Below, piece after piece: positions 1-6,166 of a DNA stretch of 7,754 bases; within the stretch, counting starts at the first letter, position 1, and each line of letters begins with the position of its first letter. The notes beneath the pieces are model-generated. The model ran no database searches. It was not told the origin of the DNA and saw only the letters and a program-made list of their open reading frames with translations. The stretch lies in contig JACQCW010000073.1 of NCBI GenBank assembly GCA_016201425.1, positions 1-7,754 of the forward strand, given 5' to 3'. Both the position numbers and the translations under genes were made by a program. The stretch comes from Candidatus Vogelbacteria bacterium. GTDB taxonomy: Bacteria; Patescibacteria; Paceibacteria; UBA9973; UBA12445.

Positions 1-1
1 T

Positions 2-151
2 AGACATAAGCCAGATCATTTGGAAGGAGATAGCGATCTCACCCAGACCCATAAAAAAACTATTTTGCTTCTAAACAGCGAAGCGCACCGCTTTGCGATC
101 ACCTATCACAAAAACCTGCGAAGTCGGAATTTTCTCGAACCAAAGAAATAA
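2..151 (+). CDS. uvrC: UvrC (excinuclease ABC subunit C), C-terminal end only
   Basis: This frame is open from the left edge and stops at TAA 149-151, giving the last 49 residues of a protein. The stretch EAHRFAITYHKNLRSR near the end matches the 'DEAHRFA.T.HR..RSK' motif that closes the RNase H-like nuclease domain of UvrC. UvrC makes the dual incisions around bulky DNA lesions during UvrABC nucleotide excision repair in the cytoplasm. In classical UvrC of about 600 residues this motif is followed by a linker and a tandem helix-hairpin-helix region. Here the protein ends about eight residues after it, so that DNA-binding region seems absent. It converges on the minus-strand acetyltransferase gene, with 9 nt between the two stop codons. 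The match rests on one motif, and the domains upstream are outside the window. Confidence 0.66.
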   Translation, partial: RHKPDHLEGDSDLTQTHKKTILLLNSEAHRFAITYHKNLRSRNFLEPKK

Positions 152-174
152 AAAGAAGGCTCATTGCTGAGCCT
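145..174 (-). terminator. Intrinsic terminator of the GNAT gene
   Basis: A perfect 7-bp stem, AGGCTCA (157-163) with TGAGCCT (168-174), closes a 4-nt loop. Read on the minus strand it is followed by the T-rich run TCTTTTTATTTC. The acetyltransferase stop codon (161-163) lies inside the stem. There is no T tract on the plus side, so it works for the minus-strand gene. uvrC ends just before it. Confidence 0.72.
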
Positions 175-631
175 CCAAATCGAGCATGTAAAACCCTGTT
201 TTTTTGAGCTTGAAGCCAAGATCTCGGTAAAGCTTACGTGCCCGTTGCCGAGTCGGGTTTGAAGTCAGCGTGACTGTCTTCGCCCCCTTTTGCTTGGCTA
301 TCTCAAGCAAGGTATGCATGATAGCCCTGCCGATCCCTAGACCCCGGTATTCCGGGTCAACCACAATGCTTTCAATGGTTGCACTCGGGCGGTTCAGACG
401 CGGAATCAGATGGACCTCGCCGTAGGCGACCGGTCTGCCTGAGGAGACTTCGATATAGACGAGCGCCTCACTTCCTCCGGGAGCGAGAAATATACTCAAG
501 TTCTCCTTGGTGACGGAGGGATTTTTGGTCAGGTATTTGAAGAGCTCATTTAGAGATTTGATGAGTGGGTCTACGGCACCTTGTTTAGTGAGGTTCCGCA
601 GGTAGTGCACTTGAGGATGAACCTTACTCAT
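161..631 (-). CDS. GNAT family N-acetyltransferase
   Basis: 156-residue protein of the GCN5-related N-acetyltransferase fold, which moves an acetyl group from acetyl-CoA to an amine. The substrate cannot be told. Visible family features are the strand IESIVVDPEYR (residues 86-96), the acetyl-CoA pyrophosphate loop RGLGIG (96-101, the R/Q-x-x-G-x-G motif A), and the late segment TSNPTRQRARKLYRDLGF (123-140), typical of motif B, where N, R and Y line the CoA site. The start is placed at the ATG at 629-631 because AAGGAG sits 5 nt upstream on the minus strand. The reading frame is open for 17 more codons upstream, but the extra ATG there has no ribosome site. The gene is divergent from ddl and has its own terminator. 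No signal peptide or membrane segment is seen, so it is cytosolic. Confidence 0.88.
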   Translation of the reverse strand: MSKVHPQVHYLRNLTKQGAVDPLIKSLNELFKYLTKNPSVTKENLSIFLAPGGSEALVYIEVSSGRPVAYGEVHLIPRLNRPSATIESIVVDPEYRGLGIGRAIMHTLLEIAKQKGAKTVTLTSNPTRQRARKLYRDLGFKLKKTGFYMLDLEAQQ

Positions 632-654
632 GGGCGCTCCTTTTTGCTTTTGAA

Positions 655-682
655 ACCTTAGCAATTTTTTATAAGTTAGCAA
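655..682 (-). promoter_or_regulatory. Probable promoter of the GNAT gene
   Basis: Read on the minus strand, TTGCTA (677-682) is followed after 16 nt by TAAGGT (655-660), about 24 nt before the start codon. The -10 is far from consensus. The same pair of elements, both within a TTGCTAA context, recurs at 6870-6898 before the only other minus-strand gene. That repetition is the main reason to call it. Confidence 0.4.
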
Positions 683-703
683 GACTGTAGAGTATTTCTC
701 TTA

Positions 704-709
704 TATAAT
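704..709 (+). promoter_or_regulatory. -10 box of the ddl promoter
   Basis: A perfect TATAAT lies 32 nt before the ddl start codon, so transcription should begin near 715-717 and leave a leader of about 26 nt. I see no good -35 at 16-18 nt upstream. The region between the divergent GNAT and ddl genes also carries three copies of TTAGCAA (659-665, 676-682, 719-725). Confidence 0.45.
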
Positions 710-741
710 GTTTTTATGTTAGCAAGGTATATCAAGGAGAT

Positions 742-1710
742 ATGTCTAGAATAAAAGTCGCCGTCCTTCGCGGTGGGCCATCGGGTGAATACGAAGTGTC
801 GCTTCAAAGTGGAGCGACAGTTTTGAAAAATTTGCCGGAAAAATATGAGCCGTTTGATGTTTGGATCGATAGACAAAGCAACTGGCATCGTGGGGGTATC
901 GCGATGAAAGCCAATGAAGCACTCCGGCATATAGACGTCGTGTTTAATGCGCTTCACGGCGAATATGGCGAAGATGGTAAGGTGCAGCGTGATCTCGATC
1001 AGCTTGATATTCCGTATACGGGTGCAGAGAGTCTGCCTTCAGCGATTGGGATGAACAAAATCTTGAGCAAAGAAAGATTTAAGCAGGCAGGGATCAAAAC
1101 GCCTGTCTACAAGGTGCTGGAAGTGACTGATGATTTGGAAGACCAGATCGTTGAACTTTTTCGCACCTTTCCGCATCCGGCAGTAGTGAAGCCTGCGACA
1201 TCGGGTTCGTCGCTTGGCGTATCAATCGTCCAGACACTTTCTGAGCTGCGTGCAGGAGTAAAGAATGCATTCCAACATGCGCGCAAGGTGTTGATCGAGG
1301 AATACATAAAAGGGAAGGAGGCAACCTGTGGAGTGGTAGATAATTTTAGAGGAGCAGATGTGTACGCTCTGCTTCCAGTAGAAATAGTTCCAAACGACGG
1401 TAGATTTTTTGATTATGAAGCGAAGTATCAAGGAAAGTCACAAGAGATCTGCCCACCAAAAAGTTTTACTCACGATGAAAAGCGTCAGCTTGAAACCTTG
1501 GCTGCTCAGGTACACAAAGTGCTTGGCCTGAGACACTATTCTCGAACTGATTTTATTGTTTCTCCTAAGCGAGGAATTTACGTACTTGAAGTAAACACGC
1601 TTCCTGGACTTACCAGTGAATCGCTTCTTCCAAAATCGCTCCACGCAGTAGGCATGAAGCTTCCAGACTTCTTTGACCACATACTCACTCTCGCCCTTGA
1701 GAAAAGATAG
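742..1710 (+). CDS. ddl: D-alanine--D-alanine ligase
   Basis: 322 residues, a normal length for Ddl. The enzyme joins two D-alanines at the cost of ATP, making the dipeptide that MurF adds to the peptidoglycan precursor; it acts in the cytosol. The N-terminal domain has LRGGPSGEYEVSL (9-21), with the D-Ala-binding Glu at 16. Next come ALHGEYGEDG (70-79), the ATP-grasp lysine in VVKPATSGSSLG (148-159), DYEAKY (224-229) with the tyrosine of the Glu-Ser-Tyr triad, and the metal and dipeptide site in RTDF (268-271) and LEVNTLPGLTSESL (282-295). All key residues are present. The start codon is fixed by an in-frame stop at 706-708 and by AAGGAG at 734-739, although only 2 nt separate this ribosome site from the ATG. 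It has its own promoter. I see no clear terminator after it. Confidence 0.96.
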   Translation: MSRIKVAVLRGGPSGEYEVSLQSGATVLKNLPEKYEPFDVWIDRQSNWHRGGIAMKANEALRHIDVVFNALHGEYGEDGKVQRDLDQLDIPYTGAESLPSAIGMNKILSKERFKQAGIKTPVYKVLEVTDDLEDQIVELFRTFPHPAVVKPATSGSSLGVSIVQTLSELRAGVKNAFQHARKVLIEEYIKGKEATCGVVDNFRGADVYALLPVEIVPNDGRFFDYEAKYQGKSQEICPPKSFTHDEKRQLETLAAQVHKVLGLRHYSRTDFIVSPKRGIYVLEVNTLPGLTSESLLPKSLHAVGMKLPDFFDHILTLALEKR

Positions 1711-1738
1711 AAAAACAGGTAGGGTATAAGCCTTGGTC

Positions 1739-1795
1739 TATTGGGCCCTTAGCCCGCCCGGATGAACTCCGTTCGGACAGGCTCATTTGGTAGAG
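1739..1795 (+). pseudogene. Fragment of the 5' half of tRNA-Ala split by a hairpin insert
   Basis: Bases 1739-1753 (TATTGGGCCCTTAGC) are identical to 1826-1840, the start of the intact tRNA-Ala plus four flanking bases. Bases 1783-1795 (TCATTTGGTAGAG) are identical to 1841-1853, the continuation of the same tRNA. Between them sits a 29-nt insert. The anticodon arm, T arm and 3' acceptor strand are missing, so this copy cannot make a tRNA. It is a partial upstream duplication of the neighbouring tRNA, offset by 87 nt at its 5' end. Confidence 0.8.
1754..1782 (+). repeat. 29-nt imperfect hairpin inserted in a tRNA fragment
   Basis: The insert is bounded by GC on both sides (1752-1753 and 1781-1782), which may be a 2-nt target duplication or an alignment ambiguity. 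It folds on itself: GAAC (1764-1767) pairs with GTTC (1771-1774) around the loop TCC, and the GC-rich ends pair imperfectly outside that. The form suggests a small palindromic element of the REP/MITE kind that may recur elsewhere in the genome. No second copy is present in this window. Confidence 0.5.
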
Positions 1796-1829
1796 TGACT
1801 TAAAGAATTCTTAGAGTAGTAAATATATT

Positions 1830-1902
1830 GGGCCCTTAGCTCATTTGGTAGAGCACCACATTTGCAATGTGGGGGTAGCAGGTTCGAATCCTGTACGGTC
1901 CA
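1830..1902 (+). tRNA. tRNA-Ala (anticodon UGC)
   Basis: A full 73-nt cloverleaf. The D stem is GCTC/GAGC, and the anticodon stem CCACA/TGTGG encloses TTTGCAA, giving anticodon UGC. The T arm is GCAGG-TTCGAAT-CCTGT. The acceptor stem GGGCCCT/ACGGTCC has the G3:U70 pair that marks tRNA-Ala for its synthetase, with A73 as discriminator. Position 6:67 is a C-C mismatch. The 3' CCA is not encoded, because CAA follows A73. The znuA-like gene begins 8 nt downstream. Confidence 0.95.
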
Positions 1903-1910
1903 CAAAATAG

Positions 1911-2816
1911 ATGAAAAAATTTTTTTTGATCCTAGTGATGCTCGTAGTGATATTGCTGGTCGTTATTATTTTAAGCTCAAGAAGAGGTCTGCGCTCTGAT
2001 GATACCAATAAGCTCAAGATAACTGCCAGTTTCTACCCCCTCTATTTTTTTGTGCAACAAGTGGGGGGAGATAAGGTTAGTGTTAAAAACTTTACCCCAG
2101 TCGGAGTTGAGCCACACGATTACGAGCCAACTGCTCGGGACATGGCCTCGATAGACGATAGCAAGATTGTTTTTCTAAACGGTGGCGGACTCGAATCGTG
2201 GAGTAAAAATTTAAAATTCGAATTAATGGAAAGTGGTCCTAAAGTTGTGACTTTGGGAGATGGATTAATTATTTCCCAAGACCCACACATTTGGCTTAGC
2301 CCTAGATTGGCAATAGTTATGGTTACAAGAATTGGTAACGTTTTAGCTGAAGTGGATCCTGCCAATAAGAGTTTCTACGACGATAATACCACTAAGCTGC
2401 TTGGCCAACTTAACTCTTTGGATGCAAAGTATGCTGCCGAACTGGCAAATTGCAAACAGCAAGATATTATTACTTCCCACGCGGCATTTGGGTATATGGC
2501 TAAAGATTATCACCTGACACAAGTTGCTATTGCCGGGCTGTCACCAGATTCGGAGCCATCATCGAAGCAGTTGATAGAAATTTCAAAATTTGCGAGTAAA
2601 AATAATATCAAGTACATATTTTTTGAGAGTTTGGTTAGCCCCAAACTTTCAGATACAATAGCAGAAGAGGTCGGAGCCAAGACATTGGTTTTGAATCCGA
2701 TTGAGGGTATTACAGCTGAAGAAATGGCAAAGGGCGAAAATTACCTTACAAAGATGATAAGCAATCTTAATAATCTTGAGATCGCATTACAATGCAACAA
2801 TCAAACAGTACAATAA
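1911..2816 (+). CDS. znuA: Metal ABC transporter substrate-binding protein (ZnuA/cluster A-I type)
   Basis: 301 residues. It captures Zn2+ or Mn2+ outside the membrane and passes it to the permease encoded two genes on. The N-terminus is KK followed by a hydrophobic segment (about 4-22), an export signal or membrane anchor; no lipobox cysteine follows. Family motifs are TPVGVEPHDYEPTARD (62-77), DPHIWLSP (124-131), SHAAFGY (189-195), GLSPDSEPS (209-217) and NPIEGIT (262-268). Likely metal ligands are H69, H126 and H190, with E239 or a nearby acidic residue as the fourth. The long His-rich loop of some ZnuA proteins is missing. The start follows the tRNA by 8 nt without a ribosome-binding site. 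The last 25 nt overlap the ATPase gene. Whether it carries zinc or manganese is not decided by the sequence; the His tail of the ATPase hints at zinc. Confidence 0.9.
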   Translation: MKKFFLILVMLVVILLVVIILSSRRGLRSDDTNKLKITASFYPLYFFVQQVGGDKVSVKNFTPVGVEPHDYEPTARDMASIDDSKIVFLNGGGLESWSKNLKFELMESGPKVVTLGDGLIISQDPHIWLSPRLAIVMVTRIGNVLAEVDPANKSFYDDNTTKLLGQLNSLDAKYAAELANCKQQDIITSHAAFGYMAKDYHLTQVAIAGLSPDSEPSSKQLIEISKFASKNNIKYIFFESLVSPKLSDTIAEEVGAKTLVLNPIEGITAEEMAKGENYLTKMISNLNNLEIALQCNNQTVQ

Positions 2817-3565
2817 ACATTATTGAACTAAAAAACATCTCATTCAGTTATGGAGAAAACCAAGTCTTAAAGGATGTGAGTTTGGAGATATACAAAGGTC
2901 AGTATGTGGGGATGGTTGGACCGAATGGTGCAGGCAAAACAACACTGCTTAAGATCATGCTTGGCCTTCTTAGGCCTGATCAAGGCATAGTTTTGCTATT
3001 TGGTCAGGATATTAGTGAGTTCAAAGACTGGCAGAAAATAGGATACGTCCCACAACGTGCCACAAGTTTTGATGTCAACTTTCCAGTAACAGTTGCCGAA
3101 GTTGTTATGATGGGAAGATATTCTAGGGTAGGATTATTTCGTCACACAAATAGAAAAGATAGGCAGATTGTTGAAAAAGTGTTGAGGCAGGTCGAGATGT
3201 GGGATTTACGAAGTAGACTAGTTGGAGATTTATCGGGTGGTCAACAGCAGCGCGTTTTTATCGCTAGAGCACTTGCAACTGAACCAGAGATAATATTTTT
3301 GGATGAGCCAACGACTGGGGTCGACCACCGAGCCGAGGAGGATTTTTACTCTTTACTTCAAAAACTTAACAAAGAATTTCACCTGACTCTCATACTTATC
3401 TCTCACGATATAGAAATGGTGGCACGTGAGGCTAATCATATCGCCTGTATCAATAAAGAGTTGGTTTGCTTTGAGCCGCCTGAGCAGTTTATTAAAGAGC
3501 GACACGATCTTAGCTTGTTTAATCACGATGCTGGAACAGCCGTAACGCATCATCACCACCATTAA
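2792..3565 (+). CDS. znuC: Metal ABC transporter ATP-binding protein (ZnuC type)
   Basis: 257 residues, the cytoplasmic ATPase that drives the metal importer. All ABC motifs are intact: Walker A GPNGAGKTT (43-51), Q-loop Q88 in VPQ, signature LSGGQ (147-151), Walker B IIFLDE (167-172) and switch histidine H205 in ISHD. QRATSFDVNFPVTVAEVV (88-105) is typical of zinc and manganese importers. The protein ends in five histidines (253-257), encoded by CAT and CAC codons just before TAA, which may bind or sense metal. The chosen ATG lies inside the end of the preceding gene; no Shine-Dalgarno is seen, so translation is probably coupled. A shorter start nearer to IELKNISF would need a non-standard codon. 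Confidence 0.94.
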   Translation: MQQSNSTINIIELKNISFSYGENQVLKDVSLEIYKGQYVGMVGPNGAGKTTLLKIMLGLLRPDQGIVLLFGQDISEFKDWQKIGYVPQRATSFDVNFPVTVAEVVMMGRYSRVGLFRHTNRKDRQIVEKVLRQVEMWDLRSRLVGDLSGGQQQRVFIARALATEPEIIFLDEPTTGVDHRAEEDFYSLLQKLNKEFHLTLILISHDIEMVAREANHIACINKELVCFEPPEQFIKERHDLSLFNHDAGTAVTHHHHH

Positions 3566-3569
3566 ATAT

Positions 3570-4367
3570 ATGTTCACAGATATCTTTCAATACGGGTTTA
3601 TATTGAGGGGACTTGAGGCTGGTGTAATAGTGGCGTTAGTGGCACCACTTATCGGAATTTTTTTAGTATTACGCCGGTACTCGCTTATTGTAGATACACT
3701 TTCCCATGTTTCCTTAGCCGGCATAGCAATTGGGCTACTTTTGGGAATAAATCCTGTAGTGACGGCAATCTTAGTAACACTTGTCTGTTCATTGGGGATT
3801 GAGAAGTTGCGAACAACTAAAAATATTTATGGAGAATCGGCGCTTGCTCTGTTTTTGTCTGGCAGTTTGGCGATTGCAATCATTTTGCTTAGTTTGGTAA
3901 ACGGTTTTAATACAAATCTGTTTAGCTATCTCTTTGGAAGTATCGTAACTGTTTCGCAGACTGATGTCTACGTTATTTTAGCTCTTGCCGCACTGGTATT
4001 AACCACTCTCTACACATTTTATAAAGAACTTGTTTATATAACATTCGATGAAGAGGCTGCCAAAGTTAGTGGTATTCCTACCAATTCTATAAACATGGTT
4101 TTAATTATGCTGGCCGCGTTAACAGTCTCGCTGTCTATACCGATCGTTGGAGTCTTGCTGATTTCAGCGCTTGTCGTGATACCGGTAGTTTCTGCTTTGC
4201 AACTCAAAAAAAGTTTCGGGACGACAATTGTTTATGCCGAATGCTTCTCATTATTTTCTGTTGTGGGCGGCATAATTGCATCCTTCTATTTAAATATTTC
4301 AACCGGCGGTACGATTGTCCTCATAATGCTTATCATTTTTGGAATTACATTGCTTCTGAAAAAGTAA
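3570..4367 (+). CDS. znuB: Metal ABC transporter permease (ABC-3 family, ZnuB type)
   Basis: 265 residues, nearly all hydrophobic, with about seven or eight membrane-spanning segments. It forms the channel of the zinc/manganese importer. Family motifs are VDTLSHVSLAGIAIG (41-55), NLFSYLFGSIVTVS (116-129), the cytoplasmic coupling region ITFDEEAAKVSGIP (157-170) that contacts the ATPase, VGVLLISALVVIPVVSA (193-209) and STGGTIVL (244-251). It starts 4 nt after the ATPase stop codon and, like its two partners, has no Shine-Dalgarno. It closes the three-gene operon. I see no clear hairpin terminator behind it, and the next promoter begins 8 nt after the stop. Confidence 0.94.
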   Translation: MFTDIFQYGFILRGLEAGVIVALVAPLIGIFLVLRRYSLIVDTLSHVSLAGIAIGLLLGINPVVTAILVTLVCSLGIEKLRTTKNIYGESALALFLSGSLAIAIILLSLVNGFNTNLFSYLFGSIVTVSQTDVYVILALAALVLTTLYTFYKELVYITFDEEAAKVSGIPTNSINMVLIMLAALTVSLSIPIVGVLLISALVVIPVVSALQLKKSFGTTIVYAECFSLFSVVGGIIASFYLNISTGGTIVLIMLIIFGITLLLKK

Positions 4368-4375
4368 ATTTAAGT

Positions 4376-4404
4376 TTGACATCCGTATAATTTTACAGTA
4401 GTTT
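4376..4404 (+). promoter_or_regulatory. Promoter of the 127-aa gene (TTGACA-N17-TAGTTT)
   Basis: A perfect -35 TTGACA (4376-4381) is followed after exactly 17 nt by TAGTTT (4399-4404). The -10 is weak by consensus, but the same arrangement recurs at 5267 and 6936. A TATAAT at 4386-4391 lies only 4 nt from TTGACA and cannot pair with it as a normal promoter. Confidence 0.6.
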
Positions 4405-4458
4405 ATTTTTGTATTCGAACTTTTACATTAACACTGGATTGGGTAAGGAGGTTTTGCA

Positions 4459-4842
4459 ATGGGTTTTGGAATTCCAATTACTAAAGAAAGAGCGGATCGT
4501 CTGCGGCAAGAATTTTATGAAAAGATAAGTGCTAAAAGAAAAGCGCTTAAAGAACTTGTGCTTGAGTCGGTGCAAAAACTTACAGATGCATGTGTGAACT
4601 GCAATCTGGAAAACATTATGAAATATGTCGAGGAGAAGTCTAATAATCGGGAAGAATTTAAGAGTATCTCCTGCGGCGTCAGCACAGATGGTGTGCAAGA
4701 TTTTGACGTAGACTTTGCTTCGGTGATTGCTGCCATCAATGGGTTGGTTAAAGATTCAGATCTTATGCTTTCTGCAAGACGGACAAGTGGTGTGCCAGAA
4801 TTTGTTTTTGTTGTTATAAGATCTGTGGCTACATCAGTATGA
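4459..4842 (+). CDS. Hypothetical protein, 127 aa
   Basis: I do not recognise this family. The gene is convincing: AAGGAGG (4445-4451) lies 7 nt before the ATG, a promoter lies upstream, and a strong terminator follows 12 nt after the stop. The N-terminal half (about 8-65) is charged and probably helical, rich in K, R and E. It contains ACVNC (44-48), a CxxC, with another cysteine at 72. The C-terminal half, with DFDVDFASVIAAING (81-94) and the hydrophobic end EFVFVVIRSVATSV (114-127), looks like mixed alpha/beta. There is no signal peptide. It stands alone as a one-gene transcription unit. A nucleic-acid or protein-binding role would be a guess. Confidence 0.8.
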   Translation: MGFGIPITKERADRLRQEFYEKISAKRKALKELVLESVQKLTDACVNCNLENIMKYVEEKSNNREEFKSISCGVSTDGVQDFDVDFASVIAAINGLVKDSDLMLSARRTSGVPEFVFVVIRSVATSV

Positions 4843-4854
4843 GTTTAATAATCA

Positions 4855-4883
4855 TCTCTGAACGCAAGTTCGGGGATTTTTTT
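4855..4883 (+). terminator. Intrinsic terminator of the 127-aa gene
   Basis: A 9-bp stem including GU pairs (4855-4863 with 4868-4876) closes the GNRA tetraloop GCAA and is followed by seven T (4877-4883). The 114 nt from here to the next start codon contain no supported gene. A TAGTTT occurs at 4959-4964, but without TTGACA upstream. Confidence 0.88.
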
Positions 4884-4997
4884 GTTTAAGTTTTATAGCG
4901 CCGCCGGAAGTGGGCGACAGGTTGATGGATGATTAAGGAGTGGTATTCTTTGCTTAGATAGTTTTTAAGGTTCTTTTGAAATACAAAGGAGGCTTTT

Positions 4998-5234
4998 GTG
5001 AAAGTTTTGGAGAATGCTGATGTGTTTGAGATTTCTTGTAAAGCGTGTGGGAGTATGCTCGAGATAACCAGAGACGATTTGGATTACGACTTTAACTTTG
5101 GTCACTATAGCTACTTGTATGTTGTCTGTGGCGCATGCCGGCGAAGAGTTGATCTGTCAAAGATTAAACTGCCAGCCGATTGGCAGCAGCATATCAATAA
5201 CTTGATAGCCGATGTGTGTGGAGATGATTATTAA
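4998..5234 (+). CDS. Small Cys4 zinc-ribbon-like protein, 78 aa
   Basis: The start is GTG, chosen because AAAGGAGG (4985-4992) lies 5 nt upstream. The protein has two CxxC pairs, CKAC (14-17) and CGAC (44-47), 26 residues apart, on beta-type flanks (VFEISCKACGSMLEI and SYLYVVCGACRRRVDL). This is the layout of a zinc ribbon that holds one Zn2+ with four cysteines. The second pair is followed by RRR, and the C-terminus (59-78) is probably a short helix. Such ribbons often contact nucleic acid or act as subunits, but nothing here fixes a role. It is a single-gene unit ending in its own terminator. I do not recognise the family. Nearness to a zinc importer may be chance. Confidence 0.82.
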   Translation: MKVLENADVFEISCKACGSMLEITRDDLDYDFNFGHYSYLYVVCGACRRRVDLSKIKLPADWQQHINNLIADVCGDDY

Positions 5235-5242
5235 ATTGAGAC

Positions 5243-5262
5243 CCGGCGTAACCGCCGGTTTT
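5243..5262 (+). terminator. Intrinsic terminator of the zinc-ribbon gene
   Basis: The perfect 6-bp GC stem CCGGCG (5243-5248) with CGCCGG (5253-5258) closes the loop TAAC and is followed by TTTT and then a T-rich stretch. It begins 9 nt after the stop codon. The T tract is short. Confidence 0.78.
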
Positions 5263-5266
5263 CTAT

Positions 5267-5295
5267 TTGACAAGTTTAGTAATCTAGTGTAGTCT
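5267..5295 (+). promoter_or_regulatory. Promoter of the ATPase operon (TTGACA-N17-TAGTCT)
   Basis: A perfect TTGACA (5267-5272), a 17-nt spacer, then TAGTCT (5290-5295). It starts 5 nt after the T run of the previous terminator, so the two units are cleanly separated. Transcription should begin near 5302, leaving a leader of about 40 nt. Confidence 0.65.
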
Positions 5296-5344
5296 TTTTG
5301 GAAAATTGAACATTCACATGTAAATAACAAAAAGGAGACAAGGC

Positions 5345-6136
5345 GTGGCACAAAAGTTTTCGATCCGTGAGGTGGTTGAGCGGTCACTGGACTTTACTTA
5401 TTTCGATGGACCAATCACTGCAAAGTATTGGCCAGGTGCATATAACAACAGACTTTTGGTTGTTACTGGAGATAACGCATCTGGTAAATCTTTCTTTGGT
5501 AAGCTCTTTTCGGGATTGGCTAGAAGTGAGGAGTACGGAAAGATTGAGATCATGCGCCTCTCTATGCAATTACGAACCAGCCAGGGAATTGAGAAGGCTT
5601 TTGTTTTTGGCGATGAGTCTTATCGGCCGACGGGAGCCATTTCTGCTAATACTGTTAGGACTGGAATCTCAACTTGCCGCGGTCGGACAAGCGACCACAT
5701 TATCTTTTTTGATGAACCGGATATTGGACTTGCAGAGTCATATCAGGGTGCGCTCGGTAAGTTGATCGCGAGTTTTGCACAGGACCTCCCAGATAAGACC
5801 CGCGCGCTCTGTGTGGTTACTCACAGCCGTAGAATCGTTCGTCATCTGGCGCCACTTAATCCTCACTATCTTCGGATTGGCGATGAACTTCCTATTGAAG
5901 ATTTTCTCAAGGAAGCGCCTGACAAAGATATTGGTGATTTGGATAAATTGGCGGAAGTGGCACAAACGCGATTCGGGGCTATTCAGGATTGTATTAATGA
6001 AGGCAAGAGGGAGAGAGCCAAAGAAGCTGCTTTGGAAAAGGCAAAGACCGAGAAGAAAAGAGGGAAGAAGGCTAAGGGATCGGATTGTTGTGATCGTGAA
6101 GGTGACGATCCGGACGATTCTGGTTGGGAGTGGTAA
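5345..6136 (+). CDS. Stand-alone ABC-type P-loop ATPase of unknown role
   Basis: 263 residues, with a GTG start 7 nt after AAAGGAG. The core is an ABC/SMC-like ATPase: Walker A GDNASGKS (42-49), Walker B IIFFDEP (119-125) with catalytic E124, and switch histidine H160 in CVVTHSRRIVRH. FFDEPDIGL and the late THSR are characteristic of this class. A normal LSGGQ signature is not visible; the corresponding segment reads TGISTCRGRTS (106-116). There are no membrane spans, and no permease is nearby, so it is not an obvious transporter subunit. After residue 215 the protein becomes a helical, lysine/arginine-rich tail (220-244), then an acidic end rich in D and E, with C248-C249 and the terminal WEW. 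It looks like a regulatory, DNA-linked or phage-type ATPase, but I cannot name a family. A 57-aa gene follows by 30 nt, probably in the same transcript. Confidence 0.85.
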   Translation: MAQKFSIREVVERSLDFTYFDGPITAKYWPGAYNNRLLVVTGDNASGKSFFGKLFSGLARSEEYGKIEIMRLSMQLRTSQGIEKAFVFGDESYRPTGAISANTVRTGISTCRGRTSDHIIFFDEPDIGLAESYQGALGKLIASFAQDLPDKTRALCVVTHSRRIVRHLAPLNPHYLRIGDELPIEDFLKEAPDKDIGDLDKLAEVAQTRFGAIQDCINEGKRERAKEAALEKAKTEKKRGKKAKGSDCCDREGDDPDDSGWEW

Positions 6137-6166
6137 ACAGTAACTTTGTGACACGGAGGTGTGAAG

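Noticed and set aside
716..754. A 12-codon upstream ORF (ATG 716 to TAA 754) overlapping the ddl start
   Set aside because: The predicted transcription start is at or next to its ATG and it has no ribosome site. AAGGAG at 734-739 serves ddl.
1803..1812. Palindrome AAGAATTCTT before tRNA-Ala as a regulator site
   Set aside because: Ten AT-rich bases with no second copy; expected by chance at this frequency.
4386..4391. TATAAT 4 nt after TTGACA at 4376
   Set aside because: The spacing is impossible for one promoter, and no -35 lies 16-18 nt upstream. The TAGTTT at the right distance fits better with the other two units.
4959..4964. TAGTTT before the zinc-ribbon gene as a fourth member of the promoter set
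   Set aside because: No TTGACA lies 17 nt upstream; the bases there are AGGAGT.
4884..4997. Possible small gene between the first terminator and the zinc-ribbon gene, after AAGGAG at 4934-4939
   Set aside because: The only frames following it stop after three or four codons.
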